34,857 nt of DNA, from positions 1-34,857 of the forward strand of contig JBBSML010000027.1 of assembly GCA_038233215.1 (NCBI GenBank), read 5' to 3'. This DNA comes from JACDBZ01 sp038233215. Its GTDB lineage: Bacteria > Chloroflexota > Limnocylindria > QHBO01. The stretch's first letter is position 1. Each line of letters opens with the position of its first letter. Under the pieces are notes generated by a model that did not search any database, had not been told where the DNA came from, and was given only the letters and a program-made list of their open reading frames with translations. A program made the translations under genes and the position numbers. This document shows, one piece after another, positions 20,997 to 29,469 of the stretch.

Positions 20997-22614
20997 CGCT
21001 GCCGGGCGCGTCGGCGTGGGGCGCGGGCTCGCACTTCTCGCCGCCGTGCTCAGCTTCGTGGTCCTCATCGCGTGGCCTCTGACCCGGCTCGCGATCGAGG
21101 CGGCCGGGGCCGGCACGGCGCCGGTCCTGGCCGCCCTGCAGCCGGAGGCCATGGAGGCGATCGGCAACAGCCTCTGGATCGCAGCGGCCGTAACCGGGCT
21201 GGCCGTGGCAGGCGGACTGGGGCTCGCCCTTCTGACCGAGCATGCCGCGGTACCCGGCCGCACCATCATGATCGTCGGTATCCTCTTCCCGCTGCTTGTC
21301 CCGGATTTTGTCAGCGCCCTGGGATGGACGCGGGCTTTCGGGCCGGCGGGACTGTTCGACCGGATCGCCGGCGTTGAGATTCCAGGTCTGTATGGACCGG
21401 TCGGGATCGTGCTCGTGCAGGCCACGGGCGCGATCCCGCTGGCCTATCTGCTCATCGTCGCCGGGATGAGGAGCCGCGCGGAGCCGGACCTCGAGCGCGC
21501 CGCGCGGATCAGCGGAGCGGACGGGCTCACTGCGCTGCGCACCGTGAGCTTGCCACTCCTGTGGCCGGTCATCGCGGCCGCGGGCGGCCTCATCTTCGCG
21601 ACGACGATGAACGCGTTCGGAACGCCTGCCGTGCTCGGCCGGCCGGCCGGCTTTGCGACGATGACGACGCGTATCTATGGCGACCTCGCCTTTTCGTCGA
21701 GCGAGGCAGCGTTCGAGCGCGTGCTCGGGCTCTCGTTCCTCCTGGTTGCTGTGGTTCTCCTGGCGCTTGCGTTCAGCGATCGGCTTGGTCCCCGAATCGC
21801 CACGCGTGGGACGATCACCGGGCCTGGCCTGGAGGCTCGACCTGCCGGCCGGCTGCCGCTGGCGATGGCCTGGGTATTCGTCGTCCTCTCCGTCGTCCTG
21901 CCCCTTGGCGCTCTGCTGCTCACCGCCCTGACGCGCGCCGTGGGCCTGCCCCCCTTGCCGGAACACTTGACGCTCGCGAACTTCGGTCGGGCGGTCGATA
22001 GCCGGACGCTCCCCGCGCTGCTCAACAGCCTGCTGCTAGCCGGTTTTGCGGCTGTGGCATGTGTGACGCTCGGCACCGTAGCCGCGATCGCTCCGATCGG
22101 GCGGTGGCGGCAACGGTGGTCACAGGTTGTCACCATCGGCTTTGCAGTTCCAGGTTCGGTCCTCGCGGTGGGCGTGCTACTCGCCTTCGGGCGGTCTCTG
22201 CGCGACACCCTGCTCATCATCTTGCTTGCCTACGTCGCCAAGCTTTGGGCGCTCGCCCAGCGGCCGATCGCCGGTGCCATGGACCGTGTGCCCATCGACC
22301 TCTCGCATGCAGCCCGGGTCCACGGCGCCGATGGACGAACCGTGCTGCGGACCGTCGTCATGCCGATCCTCGCACCAACGCTCGCCGCGGCGGGTCTGCT
22401 CGTCTTCGTCTTCGCGCTCCACGAGGTCACGATCTCGATCCTGCTGTACGGGCCGAGCAGCGCGACGCTGGCAGTCGCGATCATCAACCTCCAGCAGCTC
22501 GGCGACCCGACCGTGACGACGGCACTCGCGGTCCTGTTGACGCTTCTGGTCCTGGCCTGCGCCGTTCCGCTCGTTGCGCTGCGTCGTTCCTGGTTGCACA
22601 GCGTCCTCGGATGA
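20989..22614 (+). CDS. ABC importer permease, two fused domains (FbpB type)
   Basis: 541 residues with about 12 transmembrane segments in two halves. Each half has an EAA-type coupling loop: ARISGADGLTALRTVSLPLL in the first and ARVHGADGRTVLRTVVMPIL in the second. This fused architecture is typical of ferric-iron permeases such as FbpB. The gene starts at GTG 20989 inside the 3' end of the lipoprotein gene and overlaps the ATPase start by four bases, so the three genes are one operon. Confidence 0.88.
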   Translation: MADAAGRVGVGRGLALLAAVLSFVVLIAWPLTRLAIEAAGAGTAPVLAALQPEAMEAIGNSLWIAAAVTGLAVAGGLGLALLTEHAAVPGRTIMIVGILFPLLVPDFVSALGWTRAFGPAGLFDRIAGVEIPGLYGPVGIVLVQATGAIPLAYLLIVAGMRSRAEPDLERAARISGADGLTALRTVSLPLLWPVIAAAGGLIFATTMNAFGTPAVLGRPAGFATMTTRIYGDLAFSSSEAAFERVLGLSFLLVAVVLLALAFSDRLGPRIATRGTITGPGLEARPAGRLPLAMAWVFVVLSVVLPLGALLLTALTRAVGLPPLPEHLTLANFGRAVDSRTLPALLNSLLLAGFAAVACVTLGTVAAIAPIGRWRQRWSQVVTIGFAVPGSVLAVGVLLAFGRSLRDTLLIILLAYVAKLWALAQRPIAGAMDRVPIDLSHAARVHGADGRTVLRTVVMPILAPTLAAAGLLVFVFALHEVTISILLYGPSSATLAVAIINLQQLGDPTVTTALAVLLTLLVLACAVPLVALRRSWLHSVLG

Positions 22615-23705
22615 CCGCAGCGCTTGAATGTCGCGCGTTGCGAATCGCGTACGGCGACACCGAAGTGCTCCATGGCGTCGATTTCACCGTCGACACCGGG
22701 GAGAGCGTCGCGCTGCTGGGTCCGTCGGGGTCGGGCAAGACGAGCCTGCTGTACGCGGTCGCGGGCTTCCTGGCACCCTCCGGCGGTGAGATTCTGCTCG
22801 ACGGCCGCCCGGTTTCCACCTCTCGAACCCAGGAGCCGCCCGAGCGCCGCGGGGTCGCGATGGTGTTTCAGCATTACGCGCTGTGGCCACATTTGACCGC
22901 GGTGGAGACGGTGGCGTACCCGATGCGGCGGCGGGGCATGTCACGTGTTGAGGCGCGGGCGGGTGCGCTCGCCATGCTCGAACGCCTGGGCCTGTCGGGG
23001 CTCGCCGATCGCACCCCGGCGCAGCTCTCTGGTGGCGAGCAGCAGCGTGTCGGCCTCGCGCGCGCCATCGCCCGGGAGCCCGCGCTCTTCCTGTTCGATG
23101 AGCCGACCGCTCACCTTGACACGCCATTGCGGGCTGCCCTTCAGGAAGAGCTGGCCGATCGGCGCGCCAGGTCTGGAACGGCCGCGCTGATGGCGACGCA
23201 CGATGTGGCAGAAGCGCTGGCCTTTGCGGATCGCGTCATCCTGCTGCGCGAGGGCCATCTGGTCCAGGTCGGCACGCCGATCGAGGTCTACGAGCGGCCG
23301 ATCGACCTCTGGGCTGCGCGCCTCACCGGTCCAGCGTCGGTCCTGGACGCATCATTGGTCGACGCGCGGGGGGCCAACGGGAGTGCAAGCATCCGAATCG
23401 GCGAGTCGGTGGTCCCGGTGGACGGGATCGCCATCGACGGACGCGCCGGCAAGGTCAGTGTCCTGGTGCGCCCGGATTGGGCCGCTCTGGGCGGCGAGCT
23501 GAGCGGAACCGTCACCCACGTCTGGTTCCGAGGCCCGCATACCGATTACCGGCTCGCGACCTCGAACGGCGACGTCGACATCCGTGAGCCAGGACGACCG
23601 CGAGTGGACATCGGGGCGACGACCGGATGGCGGTTGGATCGCGCATGGCTGCTCACCCCCGGAGGAACCTCGCCGCGTGAATCCATCATGGAGACAGGGC
23701 AATGA
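22611..23705 (+). CDS. ABC importer ATPase (FbpC type)
   Basis: 364 residues. Walker A is LLGPSGSGKTS, Q-loop VFQHYALWPHLT, signature LSGGEQQRVGLARA, Walker B LFLFDEPTAHLD, and the switch His is in MATHDVAEAL. A C-terminal domain of about 110 residues (TOBE-like) follows, as in the sugar, iron and sulfate importer ATPases. ATG 22611 overlaps the permease stop. Its last 20 bases overlap the convergent TetR gene. Confidence 0.92.
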   Translation: MTAALECRALRIAYGDTEVLHGVDFTVDTGESVALLGPSGSGKTSLLYAVAGFLAPSGGEILLDGRPVSTSRTQEPPERRGVAMVFQHYALWPHLTAVETVAYPMRRRGMSRVEARAGALAMLERLGLSGLADRTPAQLSGGEQQRVGLARAIAREPALFLFDEPTAHLDTPLRAALQEELADRRARSGTAALMATHDVAEALAFADRVILLREGHLVQVGTPIEVYERPIDLWAARLTGPASVLDASLVDARGANGSASIRIGESVVPVDGIAIDGRAGKVSVLVRPDWAALGGELSGTVTHVWFRGPHTDYRLATSNGDVDIREPGRPRVDIGATTGWRLDRAWLLTPGGTSPRESIMETGQ

Positions 23706-24429
23706 GGGCATCGATGCCATCGAGGACCCGTTGAAGACCGAATTCGAAGTCGCGTTCGGGATGCTCGAATGACCCGGCTTCGTATGCGCGGCTGATGGTG
23801 GGGAAGCGCTCCGGGCTGAAGTACTCCTCCCAGAACATCTGACGCTCGGCCCACCATTGCTCGTCCGACACGCCGGAGTGGTCCGCCAACATCGTGTCGA
23901 CCTGGCGTCGCACGGCACTGCCGTGGATGTACGCGACGAGCAGGCTCGCGGTGGCCGGCACATGCGAGATCGCCAGGCCGCTTGTCGAGAGGATCCCCAG
24001 CAGGCGTTCGTATGCGTCGAGGCTGTTTGGTCCCAGCGTGGGTCGGACACTTGACTCCACCTGGAGGATCCAGGGATGACGCTCGTAGATCCGCCGGCTG
24101 ATGTGGGCATACTCCTCCAGGCGGGATCGCCACCCGCCGGTTTTCACGTGAGAAACGCCTTCGTCGCCGATGACGGTGTCGAGCATGAGGTCGAGGAGCT
24201 CTGCCTTTCCCGGAACATGCCGATACAGCGACATTGCCCCGCAGTCGAAGTGGCCCGCGATGCGGCGCATCGAGACGCTCTGCACGCCGTCCGCGTCAGC
24301 CAATGCGATGCCGGCCCGCGCGATCTCCGTCGCGTTCAGCGTTGGCTTCGGTCCGTGCGCGGTACGATCGCCCGACCTCCACATGAGGTCGAAGCCGCGC
24401 CGGGGATCGTGAGGGCGGTTCCTGGCCAT
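23686..24429 (-). CDS. TetR-family repressor
   Basis: 247 residues. The N-terminal helix-turn-helix runs from about residue 30 (LNATEIARAGIALADADG) through the recognition helix (RRIAGHFDCGAMSLYRHVPG). The C-terminal half resembles the TetR_C domain common in regulators of drug exporters (YERLLGILSTSGLAISHVPA). It is divergent from the DrrAB-type exporter, with a 108-base intergenic region that holds an inverted repeat (24444-24469). The likely job is to repress that exporter until a ligand binds. ATG 24429 is used; ATG 24438 is an equally possible start. Confidence 0.85.
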   Translation of the reverse strand: MARNRPHDPRRGFDLMWRSGDRTAHGPKPTLNATEIARAGIALADADGVQSVSMRRIAGHFDCGAMSLYRHVPGKAELLDLMLDTVIGDEGVSHVKTGGWRSRLEEYAHISRRIYERHPWILQVESSVRPTLGPNSLDAYERLLGILSTSGLAISHVPATASLLVAYIHGSAVRRQVDTMLADHSGVSDEQWWAERQMFWEEYFSPERFPTISRAYEAGSFEHPERDFEFGLQRVLDGIDALIALSP

Positions 24430-24443
24430 TGACACCATTGTCG

Positions 24444-24469
24444 CCACTGGGTACGGTGTACGCAAGTGG
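24444..24469. promoter_or_regulatory. Candidate TetR operator
   Basis: GTACGGTGTAC (24451-24461) is an inner inverted repeat, flanked by CCACT (24444-24448) and AGTGG (24465-24469). The repeat lies just upstream of both TetR start candidates and about 70 bases before the exporter ATPase. TetR operators commonly have this form and position. Not tested. Confidence 0.45.
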
Positions 24470-24537
24470 TGCCAGCGCACCAGCCAGCAGCTGAACCCTT
24501 GAAACGATGCTCTGCCTGAGCATGGAGGCCAACGTAA

Positions 24538-25590
24538 GTGACGCTACTAGTGGAGCGGGGTGTCCCGCGGCCGATCGCCGCTCATGGAGCGGCCGCCGGA
24601 TCGGGGATGCCCGCGATCATTGCCGAGGGGCTGACCAAGATCTATCGGTCCAGGAAGTCGGAGGTTCGTGCCCTCGACGGAGTCGACCTGACCGTCAATG
24701 AGGGAACGGTGCTGGGCCTGCTCGGTCCCAACGGCGCCGGCAAGACGACCACCGTCCGCATCCTGGCCACGCTGCTGAAGCCGGACGCCGGACGCGCCAC
24801 GGTGGCTGGGTACGACGTGGTTACCCAGGCGGACGAGCTGCGCAGCGTGATCGGCCTGTCCGGCCAGTACGCCGCGGTGGATGAGAACCTGACCGCTCGC
24901 GAGAACCTGTGGATGTTCGGCAGGCTCTACCAATTGTCGAGCACGGACGCGCGTTCACGCGCCAGCGACCTTCTCGAGCAGTTCGACCTGGGCGATGCCG
25001 CCGATCGCGTGGTCAAGACCTTCTCCGGTGGCATGCGCCGCCGGCTCGATCTTGCCAGCGCCCTTATCGGTCGCCCACGACTCCTGTTCCTGGACGAGCC
25101 CACGACGGGCCTGGATCCGCGCGGCCGGATGGGAATGTGGGAGGTCATCCGTGGCCTGGTGCGTGACGGGACGACGTTACTCCTCACGACCCAATACCTC
25201 GAAGAGGCCGATGAGCTGGCCGACACCATCGCGGTGGTCGATCACGGCAAGATCATCGCCCGCGGAACCGCCGATGAGCTCAAGTCACAGGTCGGCGGCG
25301 AGCGGATCGAGGTCGTGGTCCGCGATCCCGACGCCATCGCGCGGACGGTCGAGCTGCTGGCGCGCGACGGCGACGTCGCCCCGACCGCAGACCAGCACAC
25401 CCGTCGCATCACCGTGGCCGCCAGCGGCGGCGCGGATCGGCTCATCGAGGTGCTGCGCCAGTTGGACGAGGCGCACATCCCCATCGACGACATCGGACTG
25501 CGTCGTCCTACCCTCGACGACGTCTTCCTCAGCATCACGGGCCATGCCGCCGAAGAGGCGGCCGCCGAGAACGGAGCGAGCAAGTCATGA
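24538..25590 (+). CDS. DrrA-like ABC exporter ATPase
   Basis: 350 residues. Walker A LLGPNGAGKTTT, signature FSGGMRRRLDLASAL, Walker B LLFLDEPTTGLDPRGR and switch region LLTTQYLEEADELAD place it in the daunorubicin-resistance (DrrA) subfamily. A C-terminal accessory domain (IEVVVRDPDAIARTVELLAR) and the LDDVFLSITGHAAEE end are typical. GTG 24538 is taken because GGAGG lies nine bases upstream; an in-frame ATG at 24607 is the alternative. Its stop overlaps the permease start. Confidence 0.9.
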   Translation: MTLLVERGVPRPIAAHGAAAGSGMPAIIAEGLTKIYRSRKSEVRALDGVDLTVNEGTVLGLLGPNGAGKTTTVRILATLLKPDAGRATVAGYDVVTQADELRSVIGLSGQYAAVDENLTARENLWMFGRLYQLSSTDARSRASDLLEQFDLGDAADRVVKTFSGGMRRRLDLASALIGRPRLLFLDEPTTGLDPRGRMGMWEVIRGLVRDGTTLLLTTQYLEEADELADTIAVVDHGKIIARGTADELKSQVGGERIEVVVRDPDAIARTVELLARDGDVAPTADQHTRRITVAASGGADRLIEVLRQLDEAHIPIDDIGLRRPTLDDVFLSITGHAAEEAAAENGASKS

Positions 25591-26411
25591 CAGCACAGGC
25601 GCTGCCGGCACCAGACCGCGGCCTCGGTCGAATGGTCAACGACGCCCTGGTCATCACCTGGCGCAACCTGAAGCGGGTGCCGCGCATCCCGGAGCTGGCG
25701 ATCTTCGCCATCCTCCAGTCGATCATGTTCGTGCTGCTGTTCGCCTTCGTCTTCGGAGGCGCAATCCCCCTGCCGGATGGCGGCAGCTACCGCGAGTTCC
25801 TCCTGCCGGGCATCTTCGCCCAGACCGTGGCGTTCGCGGCAGCGACGACCGCGATCGGCATCACCGACGACATCAACAAGGGCATCATCGATCGCTTCCG
25901 GTCGCTGCCGATGGCGCGCTCCGCGGTGCTCGTGGGGCGCATCATCGCCGACGTGGTGTACAACGCGGGCATCCTCGTGGTGCTGATGCTGTCCGGCCTG
26001 GCCGTCGGCTGGACCGTCCATACCGATGTCCTCCAATTCCTGGCGGGCTTTGGCCTGCTGCTCCTGTTCGCCATGGCCATGTCGGCGATCGGCGTCTGGC
26101 TTGGCATGATGGTTCCGACGGTCGAGGTCGCGAACCAGGTGGCGTTCACGACGATCTTTCCGATCACATTCCTGTCGAACGTGTTCGTGCCGCCCCAGAC
26201 CCTGCCTGACTGGCTGCGGCCGGTCGCCGAGTGGAACCCGGTCAGCACGCTCAGCACGTCGATCCGTCAGCTGTGGGGCAATCCGAACCCGTTCCCCGGT
26301 GCCGGTCCTCCGGGAGACCAGCCGGTGCTCGTCACCATCGTGTGGCTGGTCGGCATCGTGGCGGTCTTCACGCCACTTGCCATCCGGAAGTATCGGTCCA
26401 TCAGCCGCTGA
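25587..26411 (+). CDS. DrrB-like ABC-2 exporter permease
   Basis: 274 residues with six predicted transmembrane segments. The ABC-2 motifs FVFGGAIPLPDGGSYREFLL, GIIDRFRSLPMARSAVLVGR and FLSNVFVPPQTLPDWLRPVA are typical of DrrB and related drug or lipid exporters. It overlaps the ATPase gene by four bases. The exported compound cannot be told from sequence. A strong hairpin at 26426-26458 ends the unit. Confidence 0.9.
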   Translation: MTAQALPAPDRGLGRMVNDALVITWRNLKRVPRIPELAIFAILQSIMFVLLFAFVFGGAIPLPDGGSYREFLLPGIFAQTVAFAAATTAIGITDDINKGIIDRFRSLPMARSAVLVGRIIADVVYNAGILVVLMLSGLAVGWTVHTDVLQFLAGFGLLLLFAMAMSAIGVWLGMMVPTVEVANQVAFTTIFPITFLSNVFVPPQTLPDWLRPVAEWNPVSTLSTSIRQLWGNPNPFPGAGPPGDQPVLVTIVWLVGIVAVFTPLAIRKYRSISR

Positions 26412-26425
26412 CGCTCGCAGCGAGC

Positions 26426-26458
26426 GCCGGACCTAGCGCTGAAGCGCCTGGGTCCGGC
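26426..26458. terminator. Hairpin between convergent exporter operon and phosphoribulokinase remnant
   Basis: GCCGGACC (26426-26433) pairs with GGTCCGGC (26451-26458), with an inner AGCGC/GCGC stem. It lies 15 bases after the permease stop and reaches the stop of the minus-strand pseudogene. No T tract, so it is a bidirectional terminator candidate. Confidence 0.6.
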
Positions 26459-26994
26459 GTTCCATCAGGCGCCAGATCATCGGCGTGAAGATCACCTGCA
26501 TGGCCAGGTCCATCTTGCCGCCGGGGCAGACAAGGGTATTCGCGCGTGACATGAACGATCCGGCGAGCATCTGGAGCAGGTAGGCGAAGTCGATCCCGCG
26601 CGGATCGCGGAAGCGGACGACGAGGAAGCTCTCGTCGAGGGTCGGGATGAAGCGCGCGATGAACGGGTTGGGGTGTCGACCACCGGGACGCGCTGAAAGT
26701 TGATCTGGGTCTTGGTGAACTGCGGAACGATGAAGTTCAGATCGTCGGGCATCCGTCGCAGGATGGTGTGGGTCACCGTTTCGGTGGTGTGCGCTCGAGC
26801 CGCACGATCGCGGTGCAGCTTCTGGATCCACTCGAGGTTGATGACGGGGCGACGCCGATCAGCAGGTCGACGTGACTGGCGATGTCGATGCCGTCGGTCG
26901 CCACCGCGCCGTGTAACTCCTCGCACAACAGGAGCTCTGAGTCGGCGTTCTTGGAGTTCGTCCATGATGGCAGCTGCTCGCTGCCGTCGGACAC
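26433..26994 (-). pseudogene. Phosphoribulokinase (class I) remnant: N terminus lost, two frameshifts
   Basis: Joining three reading frames gives the C-terminal half of phosphoribulokinase, the Calvin-cycle kinase that makes ribulose-1,5-bisphosphate. ELLLCEELHGAVATDGIDIA and SHVDLLIGV lie in one frame. VINLEWIQKLHRDRAARAHT, ETVTHTILRRMPDD and TKTQINFQRVPVVDT lie in the second. NPFIARFIPTLDESFLVVRF, GIDFAYLLQMLAGSFMSRAN and GGKMDLAMQVIFTPMIWRLM lie in the third. The breaks are single-base losses in C/G runs near 26846-26850 and 26670-26673. The P-loop half (about 150 residues) is absent; the DUF1304 gene lies where it should be. Either break could be a sequencing error, but the missing half and the decayed second copy (28405) favour a true pseudogene. 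Confidence 0.8.
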
Positions 26995-27015
26995 ACCCTC
27001 ACCACCGACTGACGA

Positions 27016-27381
27016 TCAGCCGCTAGCGGCGAGGACCGCGACCAGGGCCAGGGCCGCTGGCAGCGCCTGGACGATCAGGATTCGTCGTGAGACGGTCGCC
27101 GCGCCGAACAGTCCGGCGATGATGACGCAGACCAGGAAGAAGAGCTTGAAATGGAAGGCGCTCGGCTGCGTCGCCACCATGCCGACAACGAGTCCCGCGA
27201 CCAGAAATCCGTTGTACAGCCCCTGGTTGGCGGCAAGCGCCGCGGTCAACTCGGCGCGCTCGGGCGTCAGACCGAAGGTTCGCATCCCGATCGGTTTCTG
27301 CCAGAGCAGAATCTCGAGGATGAGGAACCACAGGTGAAGGGCAGCAACGAGTGCGACCAGGACGCCGGCGACGATCGACAT
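27016..27381 (-). CDS. DUF1304-family membrane protein
   Basis: 121 residues with four transmembrane helices. MSIVAGVLVALVAALHLWFL, then KPIGMRTFGLTPERAELTAA, NQGLYNGFLVAGLVVGMVAT and SAFHFKLFFLVCVIIAGLFG follow the DUF1304 order, including the NQGLYNGFLAAGL-type core. GGAGG lies four bases before the ATG. The function of the family is unknown. It seems intact, while a broken copy of its ends lies near 28560-28670. Confidence 0.85.
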   Translation of the reverse strand: MSIVAGVLVALVAALHLWFLILEILLWQKPIGMRTFGLTPERAELTAALAANQGLYNGFLVAGLVVGMVATQPSAFHFKLFFLVCVIIAGLFGAATVSRRILIVQALPAALALVAVLAASG

Positions 27382-27499
27382 GAGACCTCCATCGGTGGGG
27401 AGATACGCGGATCCGCGATCACCGCAGATAATGATCTCCTCTTGCCACCGGGGAGAGTGCGAGACACAATTCGTCGCACAGGACGGTGAAGGCGGAGTG

Positions 27500-27990
27500 A
27501 TGATCGAGGGCTACCCCGGCACGCGAGGCGAGGCGCGACGCGCCCTGGTTCTTCACGACCGACCGCTGGTGGTCGATCTCATACAAATGACGCTGAACCA
27601 CGGCTTCTTCGTCGTTCGAGCTGCCAGCAGCATGGCCGAGGCTGATGGCATCCTTCGTTGATTGGCAGCCGCTAATGGCCGTGATCGATATGGATCACGA
27701 TGACAGTGGGTCCCTTCGCGCCCCATCGGGACGCGCCTGTCTCCACCCCCAGCTGAGACGCGTGACACGCCTCAGGCACGCGCGCAGCCGGACAGGCCGC
27801 CCACACCATGGAAGAAGCTCGGAAGTCGAGGCCGATCCGCGTCCTCGCTATCGATGACGATGCGGGATAGAGCGAGCCACGAGCGAGCGTGCCGTTGCGG
27901 CCGGGTTCGCCGCGGTCCTGTGCAAGCCATTCCATCTCGAGGATCTGGTCTCGACGGTCGAGCGGGTCGTCGCGGCTGCTAAGCCCTCGG
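27500..27990 (+). pseudogene. Response-regulator receiver remnant, frameshifted
   Basis: The first frame (27500-27661) reads RRALVLHDRPLVVDLIQMTL, then NHGFFVVRAASSMAEADGIL and stops. A second frame continues DWQPLMAVIDMDHDDSG, with the phospho-acceptor Asp region. Near 27895-27970 another frame gives AVAAGFAAVLCKPFHLEDLV, then STVERVVAAAKPS, the Lys-Pro and final helix of a receiver domain. The middle cannot be read in one frame. The order of these pieces matches a receiver domain, so this is a dead gene (or badly sequenced). No output domain remains. Confidence 0.65.
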
Positions 27991-28070
27991 ATATGCCCTG
28001 TAGACGATACGCTGTAGCAGTGAGCGTAGCGCCGAGCGAAACCCGTGCAGTTATAGGCTCAAAGTAGTGC

Positions 28071-28095
28071 CCCCGGAGCGGGGGGAACTCCGGGG
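28071..28095. terminator. GC-rich hairpin in the decayed region
   Basis: CCCCGGAG (28071-28078) pairs with CTCCGGGG (28088-28095) around a 9-base loop; CTTCTCGTTTG follows. It could be a terminator. The rest of 27991-28154 holds nothing I can identify. Confidence 0.4.
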
Positions 28096-28154
28096 CTTCT
28101 CGTTTGCGTGACCGCGCAACTAGTCGTCGTTCCCACTTACGTTGTTGACAGATT

Positions 28155-28320
28155 GAGAGCCCTCGTGCTCGGTTTGGGGTTGTTGAAGCTCCACACCGAG
28201 GGAGGGCTCTCATGCTCCATCGTACCGCCAAGCTGACGCCCTTCGGAAGGCGGCTGCTGGTCGAGCGGATCCTGGTTGAAGGCTGGGCGCCGGCCATCGC
28301 GGCCGAGACAGTCGCGCCAC
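28155..28320 (+). mobile_element. IS481-type insertion sequence remnant (left end and transposase N terminus)
   Basis: The frame from ATG 28212 begins MLHRTAKLTPFGRRLLVERI, then LVEGWAPAIAAETV, which matches the N-terminal helix-turn-helix of IS481 transposases. After about 35 residues the similarity stops, and the sequence runs into phosphoribulokinase-like DNA on the other strand. Just upstream is a stem-loop (GAGAGCCCTC at 28155-28164 with GAGGGCTCTC at 28202-28211, and inner CTCGGT/ACCGAG). The DDE catalytic domain is gone, so the element is dead. Exact terminal repeats were not identified. Confidence 0.65.
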
Positions 28321-28404
28321 CGGCCATGCATCTCCTCGAACTCGACCGGCAGTTCGTTGTCATTCCTCAGACGACTTCGGGAGGCGTGTCCGAGCGATTG
28401 AGTA

Positions 28405-28670
28405 GCTGGGACGTGGCAGTTGGTGCGCGAGATGAAGGAGCGCGCGAGCATCTGGAGGAGGTAGGCGAAGTCGATCCCAGGCGGGCCGCGCAAGCGAACG
28501 ACAAGGAAGCTCTCGTCCAGGGTCGGGATGAGCAACTCGTTCTCGGCGACCGTTTGCACTGAGGATCAGCGCCCGGCGGTCAGGAATGCCACCAGCGTCA
28601 ATGCAGCGGGCACCAGACGTGGAGGGCGGCACGAATGCCACCAGGACTCCGACGACGGCCTCGCACCATG
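28405..28670 (-). pseudogene. Second, more decayed copy of the phosphoribulokinase and DUF1304 segment
   Basis: On the minus strand, IPTLDESFLVVRLRGPPGID then FAYLLQMLARSFISRTN repeats the phosphoribulokinase stretch of 26433-26994 (about 28405-28535). Immediately upstream on that strand, about 28560-28670, the DNA resembles the two ends of the DUF1304 gene (TGAGGATCAG against TGACGATCAG; GCCACCAGGACTCCGACGAC against GCGACCAGGACGCCGGCGAC) with its middle deleted. The gap between the two gene pieces is about 30 bases here and over 350 in the first copy. This points to an old duplication of the pair followed by decay. Bases 28671-28740 hold no other feature I recognise. Confidence 0.65.
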
Positions 28671-28740
28671 TTTGGAAACGGTTGGTGAACGAATGGTGTC
28701 CTCGCACCGCGACGCGACTGGGGCAACGTATGCTCATCGG

Positions 28741-29469
28741 ATGCACATGCCGCGCACTCCGCCGCCGATAGCCGACTCGGCCGATGTCGGTCGCCACCGG
28801 CGAGTGCTCGTCATAGACGATGAACCAATGGTTCGCGACGTCGTGTCTCGCTATCTCGAACGCGACGGCTACCGCGTCGATGCTGCCGGCGATGGCGAAG
28901 GGGCGCGGCAGCTCTTGGAGCTCGGCCCTGACCTCGTGATCCTTGATCTCATGTTGCCCGGGATGGACGGATTGGCATTTCTACGTGACCTTCGGCGCAA
29001 GAGCGAGGTTCCGGTCATCGTACTCACGGCCAGAACCGATGAGACCGATCGGGTCGTTGGGCTCGAGGTGGGCGCTGACGACTACGTCGTGAAGCCGTTC
29101 TCTCCGCGAGAGCTCGTCGCGCGGGTTCGATCCGTCCTCCGCCGCGTCCGCCCGACCTCGGGAGATAGCCGACTTGAATATGGCAGCCTATCGGTCGACG
29201 CCCGAGCGAGGACGGTCACGGTGAACGGGCAGCCGGTCATATTTCGCGCCCGCGAATTCGATCTTCTTCTGTTCTTGGCGTCATCGCCGAGCCAGGTCTT
29301 CTCGCGCGGGCAGTTGCTTAACTCGGTGTGGGACTCATCCACAGAGTTCAGTGACGTTTCGACGGTGACGGTCCACGTTCGCCGCGTCCGACAGAAGATC
29401 GAGGAGGATCCCCTCCAACCGCGTTGGATCGTCACCGTTCGCGGTGTCGGATATCGGTTCGATCCGTGA
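28741..29469 (+). CDS. OmpR-family response regulator
   Basis: 242 residues. The receiver domain holds VLVIDDEPMV (acidic pair), the phospho-acceptor Asp in LVILDLMLPGMDG, Thr in VIVLTAR and Lys in YVVKPFSPREL. The C-terminal winged helix (VIFRAREFDLLLFLASSPSQ, VTVHVRRVRQKIEEDPLQPR, IVTVRGVGYRFDP) is the OmpR/PhoB DNA-binding domain. ATG 28741 is the first in a good position; ATG 28747 is possible. The gene overlaps the kinase gene (GTGA). Targets unknown. Confidence 0.93.
   Translation: MHMPRTPPPIADSADVGRHRRVLVIDDEPMVRDVVSRYLERDGYRVDAAGDGEGARQLLELGPDLVILDLMLPGMDGLAFLRDLRRKSEVPVIVLTARTDETDRVVGLEVGADDYVVKPFSPRELVARVRSVLRRVRPTSGDSRLEYGSLSVDARARTVTVNGQPVIFRAREFDLLLFLASSPSQVFSRGQLLNSVWDSSTEFSDVSTVTVHVRRVRQKIEEDPLQPRWIVTVRGVGYRFDP

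Noticed and set aside
26492..26965. Separate minus-strand gene of 157 residues
   Set aside because: It is one frame of the phosphoribulokinase pseudogene; only its middle part matches the family.
28212..28562. Intact 116-residue plus-strand gene
   Set aside because: Only the first about 35 residues match an IS481 transposase; the rest is antisense to the phosphoribulokinase remnant.
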